From the NCBI GenBank assembly GCA_005772955.1, contig SXID01000257.1, positions 1-43,427 on the forward strand: a DNA stretch of 43,427 nucleotides, in the 5' to 3' direction. The stretch is from Planctomycetia bacterium. GTDB lineage: Bacteria > Planctomycetota > Planctomycetia > Gemmatales > Gemmataceae. Below the pieces are notes generated by a model. The model ran no database searches. It was given only the letters and a program-made list of their open reading frames with translations, and was not told the origin of the DNA. Position 1 is the stretch's first letter, and every line of letters starts with the position of its first letter. The position numbers and the translations under genes are program-made. Shown one piece after another: positions 32,228 to 40,455 of this stretch.

Positions 32228-33754
32228 ATGACAGGTCAGAAAGTCTACATCGAAACTGTCGGCTGCCAGATGAACGTGCTCGACAGCGAGTTGGTCATCG
32301 GCGCGCTTCGTAAGCACGGCTACGATCTCACCGATTCACCCGCCGACGCGGACGTGCTGCTGTTCAACACCTGCTCGGTGCGCGAACACGCGGAGGACAA
32401 GACGTACTCCGCGCTCGGCCGCGTGCGACTCTTGAAACGCGACAAGCCGGGCACGGTTATCGGTGTACTGGGCTGCATGGCGCAGAAGGATCAGGATGCG
32501 ATCCGCAAACGTGCCCCTTACGTGGACATGATCGTCGGCACGGGGCAACTCGGTGCGGTGCCGGAACTGGTCGAGAAGGTGCGAGCCACGCGCGAGCCGC
32601 AACTTGCGGTGAGCCTCGGCCGCACCGATGGTGGGCGCAACGAAGTCGAAGCCAGCTTCATCAGCTACGACCCGGCACGCGACCCCTCAATGCGGCCGAC
32701 GCCGTTCCAGGCGTATGTGCGAATTCAAATCGGGTGCGACAAGTTCTGCACGTACTGCGTGGTTCCGAGCACGCGCGGCCCGGAGCAGAGCCGCCCGCCG
32801 GAACACATCTGGGGCGAAGTGCGCCAACTCGTCGATCAGGGCTGTAAGGAAGTCACGCTCCTCGGCCAAACGGTGAACAGCTACGTCTACACCGAAGGCG
32901 ACCGACGCACACGGCTCAGCGACCTCATCGCAGGGATGCACGACGTGCCGGGTTTGGAGCGCATCAAGTTCGTGACGAACTACCCGAAGGACATGACCGA
33001 CGACCTGCTCGACGCGGTGCGCGAACTCCCCAAAGTGGTGAAGTACCTGCACGTCCCGGTGCAATCCGGCTGCGACGGAATCCTCAAACGCATGAAGCGG
33101 AACTACACCGCGAGCTACTACATGGAGATGCTCAGCCGCTGTCGCGAGTTGGTGCCGGGCGTGTCGGTCAGTTCCGATTTCATCGTCGGCTTCTGTGGCG
33201 AAACCGAGGAGAGCTTCGCGAAGACGATGGAGTTAGTTCGCGTCGCGCAGTTCAAGAACTCGTTCATCTTCAAGTACAGCGAGCGCGGCGGCACGAAGGC
33301 CGCGGACCACTACCCGGACGACGTGCCCGACGACGTGAAGAAACGCCGCAACAATGACCTGCTCTTGGTACAGAACGAGAACAGCCGCACCGACCACCGC
33401 GCACAGGTGGGCAACGTGGTGGAAGTGTTGGTTGAAGGTCCGAGTCGCCGCGAGCGGAGCGCGTCGAACCAGGCAAACCGCGAGAGCGCGAGCCACGTCA
33501 CGCAACTCACCGGGCGCAGCATGGCGGACCACATCGTCGTGTTCGACGGCCCAGAGCGACTCATCGGCAACACGGTGCGCGTCGCGATCACCGACGCCTC
33601 GCCGTTCACGCTGTATGGCAACGTGCTAGTTGAAGCGGCGGTGGGTGTGGACGAGGCGAACCCCGACCGCAAAGTCGGGGGTGTTGGTGCGCAAAACACC
33701 TCCGACCTTGCGGTCGGGATTCGCCAGAATCGTTTCTCTCTTCCTCTCGTGTGA
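32228..33754 (+). CDS. miaB: tRNA-2-methylthio-N6-dimethylallyladenosine synthase
   Basis: This radical-SAM methylthiotransferase modifies A37 of tRNAs that read codons starting with U. The N-terminal UPF0004 domain holds the auxiliary cluster Cys residues C13 (ETVGCQMN), C49 (NTCSVREHA) and C83 (LGCMAQK). The radical-SAM cluster is C170, C174 and C177 (CDKFCTYC), followed by HVPVQSGCDGILKRMKRNYT and SSDFIVGFCGETEESF. A TRAM domain closes the protein (about 395-480). The family usually ends there; here the last about 30 residues derive from a palindromic element (33655-33725). ATG 32228 matches the family start; upstream frame extension has no family sequence. 508 aa is slightly long because of the added tail. 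Confidence 0.95.
   Translation: MTGQKVYIETVGCQMNVLDSELVIGALRKHGYDLTDSPADADVLLFNTCSVREHAEDKTYSALGRVRLLKRDKPGTVIGVLGCMAQKDQDAIRKRAPYVDMIVGTGQLGAVPELVEKVRATREPQLAVSLGRTDGGRNEVEASFISYDPARDPSMRPTPFQAYVRIQIGCDKFCTYCVVPSTRGPEQSRPPEHIWGEVRQLVDQGCKEVTLLGQTVNSYVYTEGDRRTRLSDLIAGMHDVPGLERIKFVTNYPKDMTDDLLDAVRELPKVVKYLHVPVQSGCDGILKRMKRNYTASYYMEMLSRCRELVPGVSVSSDFIVGFCGETEESFAKTMELVRVAQFKNSFIFKYSERGGTKAADHYPDDVPDDVKKRRNNDLLLVQNENSRTDHRAQVGNVVEVLVEGPSRRERSASNQANRESASHVTQLTGRSMADHIVVFDGPERLIGNTVRVAITDASPFTLYGNVLVEAAVGVDEANPDRKVGGVGAQNTSDLAVGIRQNRFSLPLV
33655..33725. repeat. Palindromic element translated as the C-terminus of MiaB
   Basis: Arms at 33655-33685 and 33695-33725 (31 nt, three mismatches) are read in the miaB frame as EANPDRKVGGVGAQNTSDL and AVGIRQ. 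The gene stops 29 nt later. Confidence 0.92.
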
Positions 33755-33764
33755 GGAACCTCCC

Positions 33765-35717
33765 ATGCGGTACGCGCTCGCGACCCTTGTCGCGTTCGTC
33801 ACGCTGCCGGCGTTCGCGGCGGAGCCGGCGATGCCTGAAGGCGCGGTCGCGCGCCTCGGCACCATGAAGTTCCGCACATCGGGCAGCACGCTCTGCCTCT
33901 CACCCGACGCCACGCGCGCCGCAGTGCGCGTGCGCAACGGGATCGACGTATTGAACCTCGACACGGGCGAAACAGTCGCACAAATGCGCGACGAGAAGAA
34001 GCTCCCGGACGTGATCATTGGGCGCGAGTCATACCGGCTCACCTTCGCGTTCGCAGGCAGCGGGAAGGAGATCACGTCTTCCGGTGCCGATGCCGGTGTT
34101 CACGTCTGGGACGCGACCAACGGTAAGTTCCTGCGCACCATTCCCGGGCCAAAAGGGAGCAACGGCAAACCCGCATACGTGTCCAAAGTTCACAATTGTC
34201 AGCTCGCCGACTTCCTGATCGCCGAGGCGGGTGCGTGGCAGAAGCTCGACGTGAAAGCCGGCAAGTGGACCGCGTTCACCGGTGGCTGGCACCACATCTC
34301 GGACGTGTCGCCGGATGGCCGCTGGATCACGGATTACACGGACATGGCGAGCGTCGAGAACTACGTCGGCGTCACCGACTCGAAGCTGAGCAAGAGCGTG
34401 TACTCGGGCGAGAGCGGCGGCGCGTACCCGTTCCAGCAGTCGCCCTCGCCCGACGGCAAACTCGTTGCGTGTACGACGGACGAACGCGGGCCACAGGTGT
34501 GGAACATCGCCACGAAGAAGGAAATCAAACTGACGGGTGTGGACCCGAAGATCAGCTACGGCCGACCGTTATTCACGCCCGACGGCAAGGTGCTGCTCGT
34601 GAACCTGCCGTACTCGATCTACGACGAGAAAACGTCACCGCATTTCGCGCGGTGGGACGTGGCCACCGGCGAACGGCTCGAAGACTGGGCGATCCCGGCG
34701 CGCATTGACTCGTGGGCGGTCGATCACAAGAACAACCGGCTCGTCGTGATCGCGGGTCAGTGCGTGTTCCGACTCGACTTCGCGACCGGCAAACTCACTG
34801 CGCCGCCGAACGGGTTCCGCGGGTACGCGCGGCCGGCCCTCTCGCCCGACGGCAAGTTCGCCGCGGTCGGCGACGCGGTCGGCATGCTGCGCGTTTGGGA
34901 ATCTCCCTTCACCGGTAACCCGCGCCCGATCCGCGACGCCGACAGCGCGATTCACGATCTTCAATTCTCGACGGACAGCAAGACGCTGTTCGTGGGCCAC
35001 GCGGACCGCACCGCGACGGTGTGCGACCTCACCACGGGCAAGGAAACATATCTGAAGGCGCCTGCGGAGAAGTTGCCCAAGCACACTTACACGCGCACGA
35101 TGAACCTCGCCGCGTCGCCCGACGGCAAGACGCTCGTGGGCGAAGCCGAGGGCGAGCGGATGTGGGCGTGGGACGTGCCGAGCGGCAAGGTGCTGTGGGA
35201 GATCAAGGCCGATGAGAAGGGGAATGGCGTCACTGGGTGCCGCCCGGTGTTCGTGGCCGACGGCTCCGCGGTCTATTACGGCCAATCGAAGGGCGAAATC
35301 GCGAAGCTCGACGCGCGCACCGGCAAGGAGCTGGGGCGATTCGCGGCGCCCGTGAAACTAAAGAGTTGGGTGTCGCGGCTCGCGCTGTCACCGGACGGCA
35401 AGCAACTCGCCGCGCACACCTATTACAACGACGGCGAACTGGTACTGTTCGACATCGGCAAAGACACCGCGATCTGGACGCAGAAGTTCACGCTCAATAC
35501 CGCGGTGGGCGGTTTGGCGTTCGCGGGGAACGGCGCGGTGGTGACAACGCACGGCGACGGAACCGTTCGCGGGTGGAAGGCCGCCGACGGCACGGAAGCG
35601 TTCGTGCTTCGCGGCCCGTCCGGGTACGTCGAGCGATTGCAAGTCACCGCCGACGGCACACACGCGATCACCGACGCGCCCGGCGCAACGGCGATCGTGT
35701 GGAAACTGCCGAAGTGA
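33765..35717 (+). CDS. Secreted WD40-type beta-propeller protein
   Basis: A Sec signal (YALATLVAFVTLPAFAAEP) is followed by many propeller strands with the SPDGK/SPDATR turns (LCLSPDATRAAVRV, QQSPSPDGKLVACT, PALSPDGKFAAVGD, AASPDGKTLVGEAE, LALSPDGKQLAAHT), VWDATNGKFL and VRGWKAADGTE. At 650 aa it could form two propellers or one of about 12-14 blades. There are no catalytic domains. GAGGAA lies before ATG 33765; the frame extension upstream passes through the miaB repeat and is not used. It follows miaB by 10 nt, so read-through expression is possible. Confidence 0.85.
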   Translation: MRYALATLVAFVTLPAFAAEPAMPEGAVARLGTMKFRTSGSTLCLSPDATRAAVRVRNGIDVLNLDTGETVAQMRDEKKLPDVIIGRESYRLTFAFAGSGKEITSSGADAGVHVWDATNGKFLRTIPGPKGSNGKPAYVSKVHNCQLADFLIAEAGAWQKLDVKAGKWTAFTGGWHHISDVSPDGRWITDYTDMASVENYVGVTDSKLSKSVYSGESGGAYPFQQSPSPDGKLVACTTDERGPQVWNIATKKEIKLTGVDPKISYGRPLFTPDGKVLLVNLPYSIYDEKTSPHFARWDVATGERLEDWAIPARIDSWAVDHKNNRLVVIAGQCVFRLDFATGKLTAPPNGFRGYARPALSPDGKFAAVGDAVGMLRVWESPFTGNPRPIRDADSAIHDLQFSTDSKTLFVGHADRTATVCDLTTGKETYLKAPAEKLPKHTYTRTMNLAASPDGKTLVGEAEGERMWAWDVPSGKVLWEIKADEKGNGVTGCRPVFVADGSAVYYGQSKGEIAKLDARTGKELGRFAAPVKLKSWVSRLALSPDGKQLAAHTYYNDGELVLFDIGKDTAIWTQKFTLNTAVGGLAFAGNGAVVTTHGDGTVRGWKAADGTEAFVLRGPSGYVERLQVTADGTHAITDAPGATAIVWKLPK

Positions 35718-35744
35718 TCCGTTCCCCTTCGGGTCGCGGCTAAC
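35717..35744 (+). repeat. Short shared motif upstream of glnE
   Basis: GATCCGTTCCCCT (35717-35729) and CGGGTCGCGGCTAA (35731-35744) repeat the pattern found at 29719-29753, again 15 nt before a start codon. It starts at the last base of the WD40 gene stop codon. Confidence 0.6.
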
Positions 35745-35748
35745 CGGT

Positions 35749-35754
35749 AAGATG
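35749..35754 (+). promoter_or_regulatory. -10-like box six bases before the glnE start
   Basis: TAAGAT ends five bases before ATG 35760. If used, the mRNA would start at or next to the start codon (leaderless). No ribosome-binding site is seen, which is consistent with that. No clear -35 is found. Confidence 0.35.
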
Positions 35755-35759
35755 GTGTC

Positions 35760-38700
35760 ATGGCTTCCCACGAAGACACCATCTTGAAGGCCGTGCGCGA
35801 CGCCGACCGCGGGCGGCGCAACCTCGCGGCTCTCGCGACTCACTTCGGCACCGTCGCGCCGGACCTGTTCGCGCCGCTTGGTCGGTTGCTGCCGCGAACC
35901 GCCGATCCGGACATGGCGCTCAACAACCTGGAACGCCTCTTCGCGCGGCCGGACGCACGCGCACACCTGCCGGCACTCCTTGAGAACCGCGGGCGCGAAC
36001 TCGAGGCCACGCTCCAACTGCTCGCCACCTCGCAGTTCTTCGCGGACACACTCACGGTCTACCCGGAGTTCCTCGCGACCGTGTTTCACGTGTCCAAGCG
36101 GAACCCGTCCACTGCGGAACTCGTCGCGCAGTTGAAGAGTGATGTGGATGCGGCCAGGGACGACGCGGGCGTGCTCCGCGCGTTCCGCCGGTTCCGCGCC
36201 CAACACACACTCCGCATCGGCATCGGCGACGTGATTCGCGACCGCCCGCTTGAGGAGATCACACGCGAACTTGCGCGGCTCGCGGACTCATCCGTGGAGG
36301 TCGCCCTGCGGCACGCATTACGGACCGTTGGCGCGCGGTTCGGCAACCCCACCGCACCCGCTGGCCAGCCCGCGAAGATCACGGCGCTCGCGTTCGGCAA
36401 ACTCGGCGGCGACGAACTGAACTACTCCAGCGACATCGACCTGATGTTCGTCTACGACGTGGACGGTGAAACGAATCGACGATCGGGCGTGAACAACGCG
36501 GAGTTCTTCGGGCGCGCGATCGGCGAACTGGTTCGACTGCTCTCCAGCTACACCGACCGCGGAGGCGCGTACCGCGTGGACCTGCGTCTACGCCCCGAAG
36601 GGAACCGCGGGCCGCTTGCGCGGTCGCTCGCCAGTACACTCAGTTACTACGACACGATGGGCCGCACGTGGGAGCGCCAGGCACTCATCAAACTGCGGCA
36701 CGTTGGCGGCGACCCGTCCCTCGCACGCGATTTCCTCCAGGCGATCGAGCCGTTCGTGTACCGCAAGTACTTCAGCTTCTCAGAAATCAACGAGGTGAAA
36801 GCGCTCAAGCGGCAGATGGAGTCGAAAGCGGCACGCGCGCAAACACAGGACGCGGACTTTCCACGCGACGTGAAGACCGGACGCGGTGGCATTCGCGACA
36901 TCGAGTACACGGTGCAGTTCCTTCAACTGCTCAACGGCGGCGACCTGCCGGCGGTGCGCCAGCGGAACACGCTACTCGCGCTCGACGCCCTCGAAATCGC
37001 GGGCTGTCTGAACTCGCCGGAGACGTACATCCTCGCGGACGCGTACCGGTTCTTGCGCAAAACCGAGCACCGACTACAGTTGCTGTTCGACCTGCAAACG
37101 CACAAGCTCCCCACGGAGGCGGACGAACTGCGCAAGCTCGCGCGGCGGATGGGCTATGCCGAGGCAAGCGGGGGGCGTACGCTCCCGGATGCAACACCAA
37201 GCAGCAACGAGCAAGACAACCACCCGGGGCTTTCCCCCCGCTCGTCTCAAGCGGAAGAATCCGCGGGCGTACGCCCCCCGCTCGCCGCGCAAAAGCGATC
37301 GCCCCTCGACGAATCCGACCCGCCGCCGCTCGACACACGCGACCTGCTGATCGACCCACTGGACCGGTTCCTGAAAGACTTGCACGACAAGACCGCGATT
37401 GACCGCACCATTTTGAACCACCTGCTGCACCAGTCGTTTCAAGGCGAAGACGAGCAGTCGGAGCCGGAAGCGGACCTGATCCTCGACCCAGACCCAGACG
37501 CGGAAACCGTTCGCGCGGTTCTCGGCCGCTACCCGTTCCGCGACATCCCGAAGGCGTTCGCGAACCTGTTAGCGCTGGCCCGCGAGAGCGTGCCGTTCCT
37601 GTCCGCGCGCCGGTGCAGGCACTTCCTCGCGAGCATCGCGCCGCCGTTGTTGCGTGCCGTGGCCGCCAGCCCGGACCCAGACGCGGCGCTCACCGACCTG
37701 GAACGCGTCAGCGCCTCGCTTGGCGCGAAAGCCGTGCTCTGGGAACTATTCAGCATCAGTCCGCCGAGCCTCAAGCTCTACGTCGAACTGTGCGCTGGCA
37801 GCCCATTCCTCTCTGCGCTACTCGTCAACAACCCTGGCATGGTGGATGAACTGCTCGACTCGCTCGTGCTGAACCAGCCGCGAACCGCCGACGAATTGCA
37901 CACCGAACTGACCGAACTGCTTCGCGGTGCGACCGACCCTGACCCGATCCTGCACAGTTTTCAGGACAAGGAGTTTCTGCGGGTCGGTGTCGGCGACTTG
38001 CTCGGCAAGGCGGACGTGCGCATCACCACTGCGGCCCTCTCGGACGTGGCCGATACCATTCTGAATCAGGTGGTGGAGTTGGTGGAACCGGAGGTTCAAG
38101 CGAAGTTGGGCGTACCGGAGCCGCTCACGGCTTCGCCAGAGGCGCACGCGGAGGCACTCGCGAAGCCGCGAGCGGCCCAGCCTTGTCCCTATGTCCTCCT
38201 CGGCCTCGGCAAACTTGGCGGGCGCGAGATCAGCTACCACAGCGACCTCGACCTGCTGCTCGTATATGCGGCCGACGGCACCACGTCGCGCGGCGAGTCG
38301 AACCAGTTGTACTTCACCGAACTGGCGCAACGCGTCATCAAGACCGCGAGCCGCATGGGGCCGATGGGCCGCCTCTACGAAGTGGACATGCGGCTCCGGC
38401 CGACGGGCAAATCCGGGAGTTTGGTACTTCCGCTAAGCGAGTTCCGCCGGTACTTCGCCGGGGGCACATGTCAACTTTGGGAGCGCCAGTCGCTTAGCCG
38501 CGCGCGTGTCGTTCGCGGAGACGTCGCGTTCGCGGACGAAGTAATGGACGCGATCCGTGCCGCGATGCTCGGCCCGGCGTGGTGTCCGCAACTGGTGGAC
38601 GAGGTGCGCGCAATGCGCCAGAAACTCGAATCGACTGCCAGCGTGCGGAGCCTGAAACGCGGACCCGGCGGGCTTACCGACGTGGAGTTCGCGGTGCAAC

Positions 38701-39038
38701 TGCTACAACTGAAGTACGGTCGCGAACACCCCGACGTGCTGACGCCGAACATGTGGGACGCACTCGACGCACTGGCCGTACGCGGGGTGTTGCCAATTGA
38801 TAACGCGACCGCATTGCGCGACGGCTATTCCTTCCTGCGTCTGGTTGAGACGCGGTTGCGGATCGTAACCGACCGACCGCTGACGGAGATCCCCGAACCG
38901 GCCGACGATCAGGCGAAACTCGCGCACCGGCTCGGGTTCGTGACGACCTCGGACTTCCTCGCCGCGTTCCGCCAGGCCACCGCGAGCGTGCGTGCGGCTT
39001 ACCTCGCGATCACCTCGCGCGAGCGATCTTCATCGTAG
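35760..39038 (+). CDS. glnE: Glutamine synthetase adenylyltransferase/deadenylase
   Basis: The bifunctional enzyme adds and removes AMP on glutamine synthetase in response to nitrogen status. It has two nucleotidyltransferase domains: N-terminal (about 140-460) with KLGGDELNYSSDIDLMFVYD and RGGIRDIEYTVQFLQLLNGG, and C-terminal (about 760-1085) with GLGKLGGREISYHSDLDLLLVYA, RLRPTGKSGSLVLPLSEFRRYF and GPGGLTDVEFAVQLLQLKYG. The GSDxD-like metal motifs are intact in both. At 1092 aa it is longer than the usual about 950-1000. The excess comes partly from two repeat-derived segments, at about residues 469-509 (37164-37285) and 788-806 (38121-38175). The stop codon lies within a third palindrome. 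Short -10-like box just before the start suggests a leaderless mRNA. Confidence 0.95.
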   Translation: MASHEDTILKAVRDADRGRRNLAALATHFGTVAPDLFAPLGRLLPRTADPDMALNNLERLFARPDARAHLPALLENRGRELEATLQLLATSQFFADTLTVYPEFLATVFHVSKRNPSTAELVAQLKSDVDAARDDAGVLRAFRRFRAQHTLRIGIGDVIRDRPLEEITRELARLADSSVEVALRHALRTVGARFGNPTAPAGQPAKITALAFGKLGGDELNYSSDIDLMFVYDVDGETNRRSGVNNAEFFGRAIGELVRLLSSYTDRGGAYRVDLRLRPEGNRGPLARSLASTLSYYDTMGRTWERQALIKLRHVGGDPSLARDFLQAIEPFVYRKYFSFSEINEVKALKRQMESKAARAQTQDADFPRDVKTGRGGIRDIEYTVQFLQLLNGGDLPAVRQRNTLLALDALEIAGCLNSPETYILADAYRFLRKTEHRLQLLFDLQTHKLPTEADELRKLARRMGYAEASGGRTLPDATPSSNEQDNHPGLSPRSSQAEESAGVRPPLAAQKRSPLDESDPPPLDTRDLLIDPLDRFLKDLHDKTAIDRTILNHLLHQSFQGEDEQSEPEADLILDPDPDAETVRAVLGRYPFRDIPKAFANLLALARESVPFLSARRCRHFLASIAPPLLRAVAASPDPDAALTDLERVSASLGAKAVLWELFSISPPSLKLYVELCAGSPFLSALLVNNPGMVDELLDSLVLNQPRTADELHTELTELLRGATDPDPILHSFQDKEFLRVGVGDLLGKADVRITTAALSDVADTILNQVVELVEPEVQAKLGVPEPLTASPEAHAEALAKPRAAQPCPYVLLGLGKLGGREISYHSDLDLLLVYAADGTTSRGESNQLYFTELAQRVIKTASRMGPMGRLYEVDMRLRPTGKSGSLVLPLSEFRRYFAGGTCQLWERQSLSRARVVRGDVAFADEVMDAIRAAMLGPAWCPQLVDEVRAMRQKLESTASVRSLKRGPGGLTDVEFAVQLLQLKYGREHPDVLTPNMWDALDALAVRGVLPIDNATALRDGYSFLRLVETRLRIVTDRPLTEIPEPADDQAKLAHRLGFVTTSDFLAAFRQATASVRAAYLAITSRERSSS
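37164..37285. repeat. Palindromic element translated within glnE (copy of the CGGGGGGCGTACGC family)
   Basis: Arms at 37164-37189 and 37260-37285 (26 nt, three mismatches) enclose another CCCCCCGCTCG unit. It is read in frame as a Gly/Arg/Pro/Ser-rich segment of about 41 residues between the two catalytic halves. The same family is intergenic at 15830-15911. Confidence 0.9.
38121..38175. repeat. Palindromic element translated within glnE (copy of the CCGCTCGCGGCTTCGC family)
   Basis: Arms at 38121-38136 and 38160-38175 (16 nt, one mismatch). It encodes PLTASPEAHAEALAKPRA just before the second catalytic motif. The same family follows the DUF1501 stop at 17186-17234. Confidence 0.9.
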
Positions 39039-39137
39039 TCATCACGCTCCGCGTGATGTCCGCGGGGCGATGCCGTTTTTCCGCGAAGGTCACTTGCGCT
39101 GCGAGGCGACATCACGCGGAGCGTGATGACTACGATA
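39033..39137. repeat. Palindromic element containing the glnE stop codon (GCTCCGCG family, copy 2)
   Basis: Arms at 39033-39061 and 39109-39137 are a perfect 29-nt inverted repeat. The TAG of glnE (39036-39038) lies in the left arm. Relative of 4802-4897. Confidence 0.95.
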
Positions 39138-39226
39138 AAACCCCGCACGTTCGCCCGGATTCCCCAGGTTCTCAGGGCCGCGACGGGGATTCTAAAATCC
39201 GCGAAACCGGCCGGCGTCCGGTCGGG

Positions 39227-39232
39227 TAGAAT
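39227..39232 (+). promoter_or_regulatory. Possible -10 box (TAGAAT)
   Basis: TAGAAT in the context GGGTAGAATAGGC lies 47 nt before ATG 39279. No clear -35 lies at the usual distance. Confidence 0.35.
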
Positions 39233-39278
39233 AGGCGTGACCATCCGGTCGGTTCCATCTCGGAAAGGATCGAAACTC

Positions 39279-40262
39279 ATGATGCGCCTGTCCCGCCTGG
39301 GCCTCGCGGCCGTGTTCGTCGCGACACTGACTGCCCCCCTCGCCCGTGCCGCCGAGCCGGACAAGCTCCTGCCAGCGGAAGCCGACACCGTCGTCTACAT
39401 CAACTTCAAGCAGATTGTCGAAGCTGACGTCATCAAGAAGTACGCGCTCGACCAAATCAAGCAGGCGCTCAACGGTCAGGACGCCAAGAAACTCCTGGAA
39501 GATATGGGTCTCGACCCGATGAAGGACATCGAGAAGGTGTGGGTCGGCACCGCCGGTTCTGGGCCGGACGACACGAAAGCGCTTGTCATCATGCACGGCA
39601 AGTTCGATCCAGACAAGCTGTTCAAGGCCGCTGAGGCCGTCACCAAGAAGGACGGCGACAAGTTCAGCATGATCAAGGACGGCAACACCACGATGTTCAA
39701 GTATCAGCCGGATCCGGGCAACCCGATCTACGGCACCGTGGTCAACAACACCACCGTCGTCGCCGGCACCGACAAGAAGCTCATCGCCACCGCACTGAAA
39801 CAAGACGAGGCGAAAAAGGCACCGATCAAGGCTGACCTGACCAACCTCCTCAAGTCACTCGACGAGAAATCGTCGCTGTTCGCGGTGTCACTGGTGAAGG
39901 GCAAGTTCGACGCCGTCGCAGGCGGGCTGCCGGACAAGCCGATCGACCTGACCGGGCTGGGGAAGGCACTGCCGAAGGCCGACACTCTCAGCATCGTGGT
40001 GAAGGTCACCGCCGACGTCAACCTCGAAGTCATCTTCGGCATGAAGGATGATGACGCGGCCGAGGACATGGGCGCCGCAATCGCCAAATTGATCACCGAT
40101 CTCGGCGGGTTCGTCCCGGTCTTGGTCGCGTTCGAGCCGAAGGCCAAGCCGCTGGCCGACGTCATCAAGACGCTCAAGTCGAAGGTGGAGAAGAAGAGCG
40201 TCACCATCACCGGGAAGGTCACCGGCGACATCATCGGCAAACTGATCACGCCAGAAGGGTGA
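39279..40262 (+). CDS. Secreted protein of unknown function
   Basis: A Sec signal (LGLAAVFVATLTAPLARAAE) precedes a 300-residue mature part, rich in Lys and Asp, that starts PDKLLPAEADTVVYINFKQI. The VVYINFKQI stretch and later LVIMHGKFDPDKLFKAA resemble planctomycete secreted proteins that I know only as hypothetical; two roughly repeated halves (one from about 30, one from about 180 with SSLFAVSLVKGKFDAVAG) suggest an internal duplication. ATG 39279 (a second ATG follows directly) gives the signal at the N-terminus. A strong hairpin follows the gene. Confidence 0.75.
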   Translation: MMRLSRLGLAAVFVATLTAPLARAAEPDKLLPAEADTVVYINFKQIVEADVIKKYALDQIKQALNGQDAKKLLEDMGLDPMKDIEKVWVGTAGSGPDDTKALVIMHGKFDPDKLFKAAEAVTKKDGDKFSMIKDGNTTMFKYQPDPGNPIYGTVVNNTTVVAGTDKKLIATALKQDEAKKAPIKADLTNLLKSLDEKSSLFAVSLVKGKFDAVAGGLPDKPIDLTGLGKALPKADTLSIVVKVTADVNLEVIFGMKDDDAAEDMGAAIAKLITDLGGFVPVLVAFEPKAKPLADVIKTLKSKVEKKSVTITGKVTGDIIGKLITPEG

Positions 40263-40284
40263 GCGACTCGCAACGACGGAACGT

Positions 40285-40324
40285 ACGACACGAGCGACCA
40301 CAAGGTCGCTCGTGTCGTTGTTTG
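40285..40324 (+). terminator. Hairpin terminator after the secreted protein gene
   Basis: A perfect 15-bp stem (40285-40299 with 40304-40318, ACAA loop) is followed by TGTTTG. The T-run is weak, but the stem is the strongest short hairpin in the window and lies 22 nt after the stop. Confidence 0.8.
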
Positions 40325-40353
40325 GGGCGCGCCTGGGCGCGTTTTCAGCTCCA

Positions 40354-40426
40354 GTTTCGCGCCCACCCCGGCGGGGCGGTGGCGTCCCACCAGAGAAGTA
40401 CCGCCCCTCCGGGGCGGGCGCGAAAC
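40354..40426. repeat. GC-rich palindromic element before the peptidase gene
   Basis: Arms at 40354-40380 and 40400-40426 (27 nt, two mismatches) around a 19-nt loop; the arms contain GCGCCCACCCCGGCGGGGCG, itself partly self-complementary. It lies 91 nt after the previous stop and about 30 nt before a -10-like box, unlike the other elements, which hug stop codons. Confidence 0.9.
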
Positions 40427-40455
40427 GACCGTGTGTTATCCCAGGCGCGAGGTGG

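Noticed and set aside
4802-39137. CRISPR array as an explanation of the repeats
   Set aside because: The repeats are palindromes scattered singly between and within genes, not regularly spaced direct repeats with spacers, and no cas genes are present.
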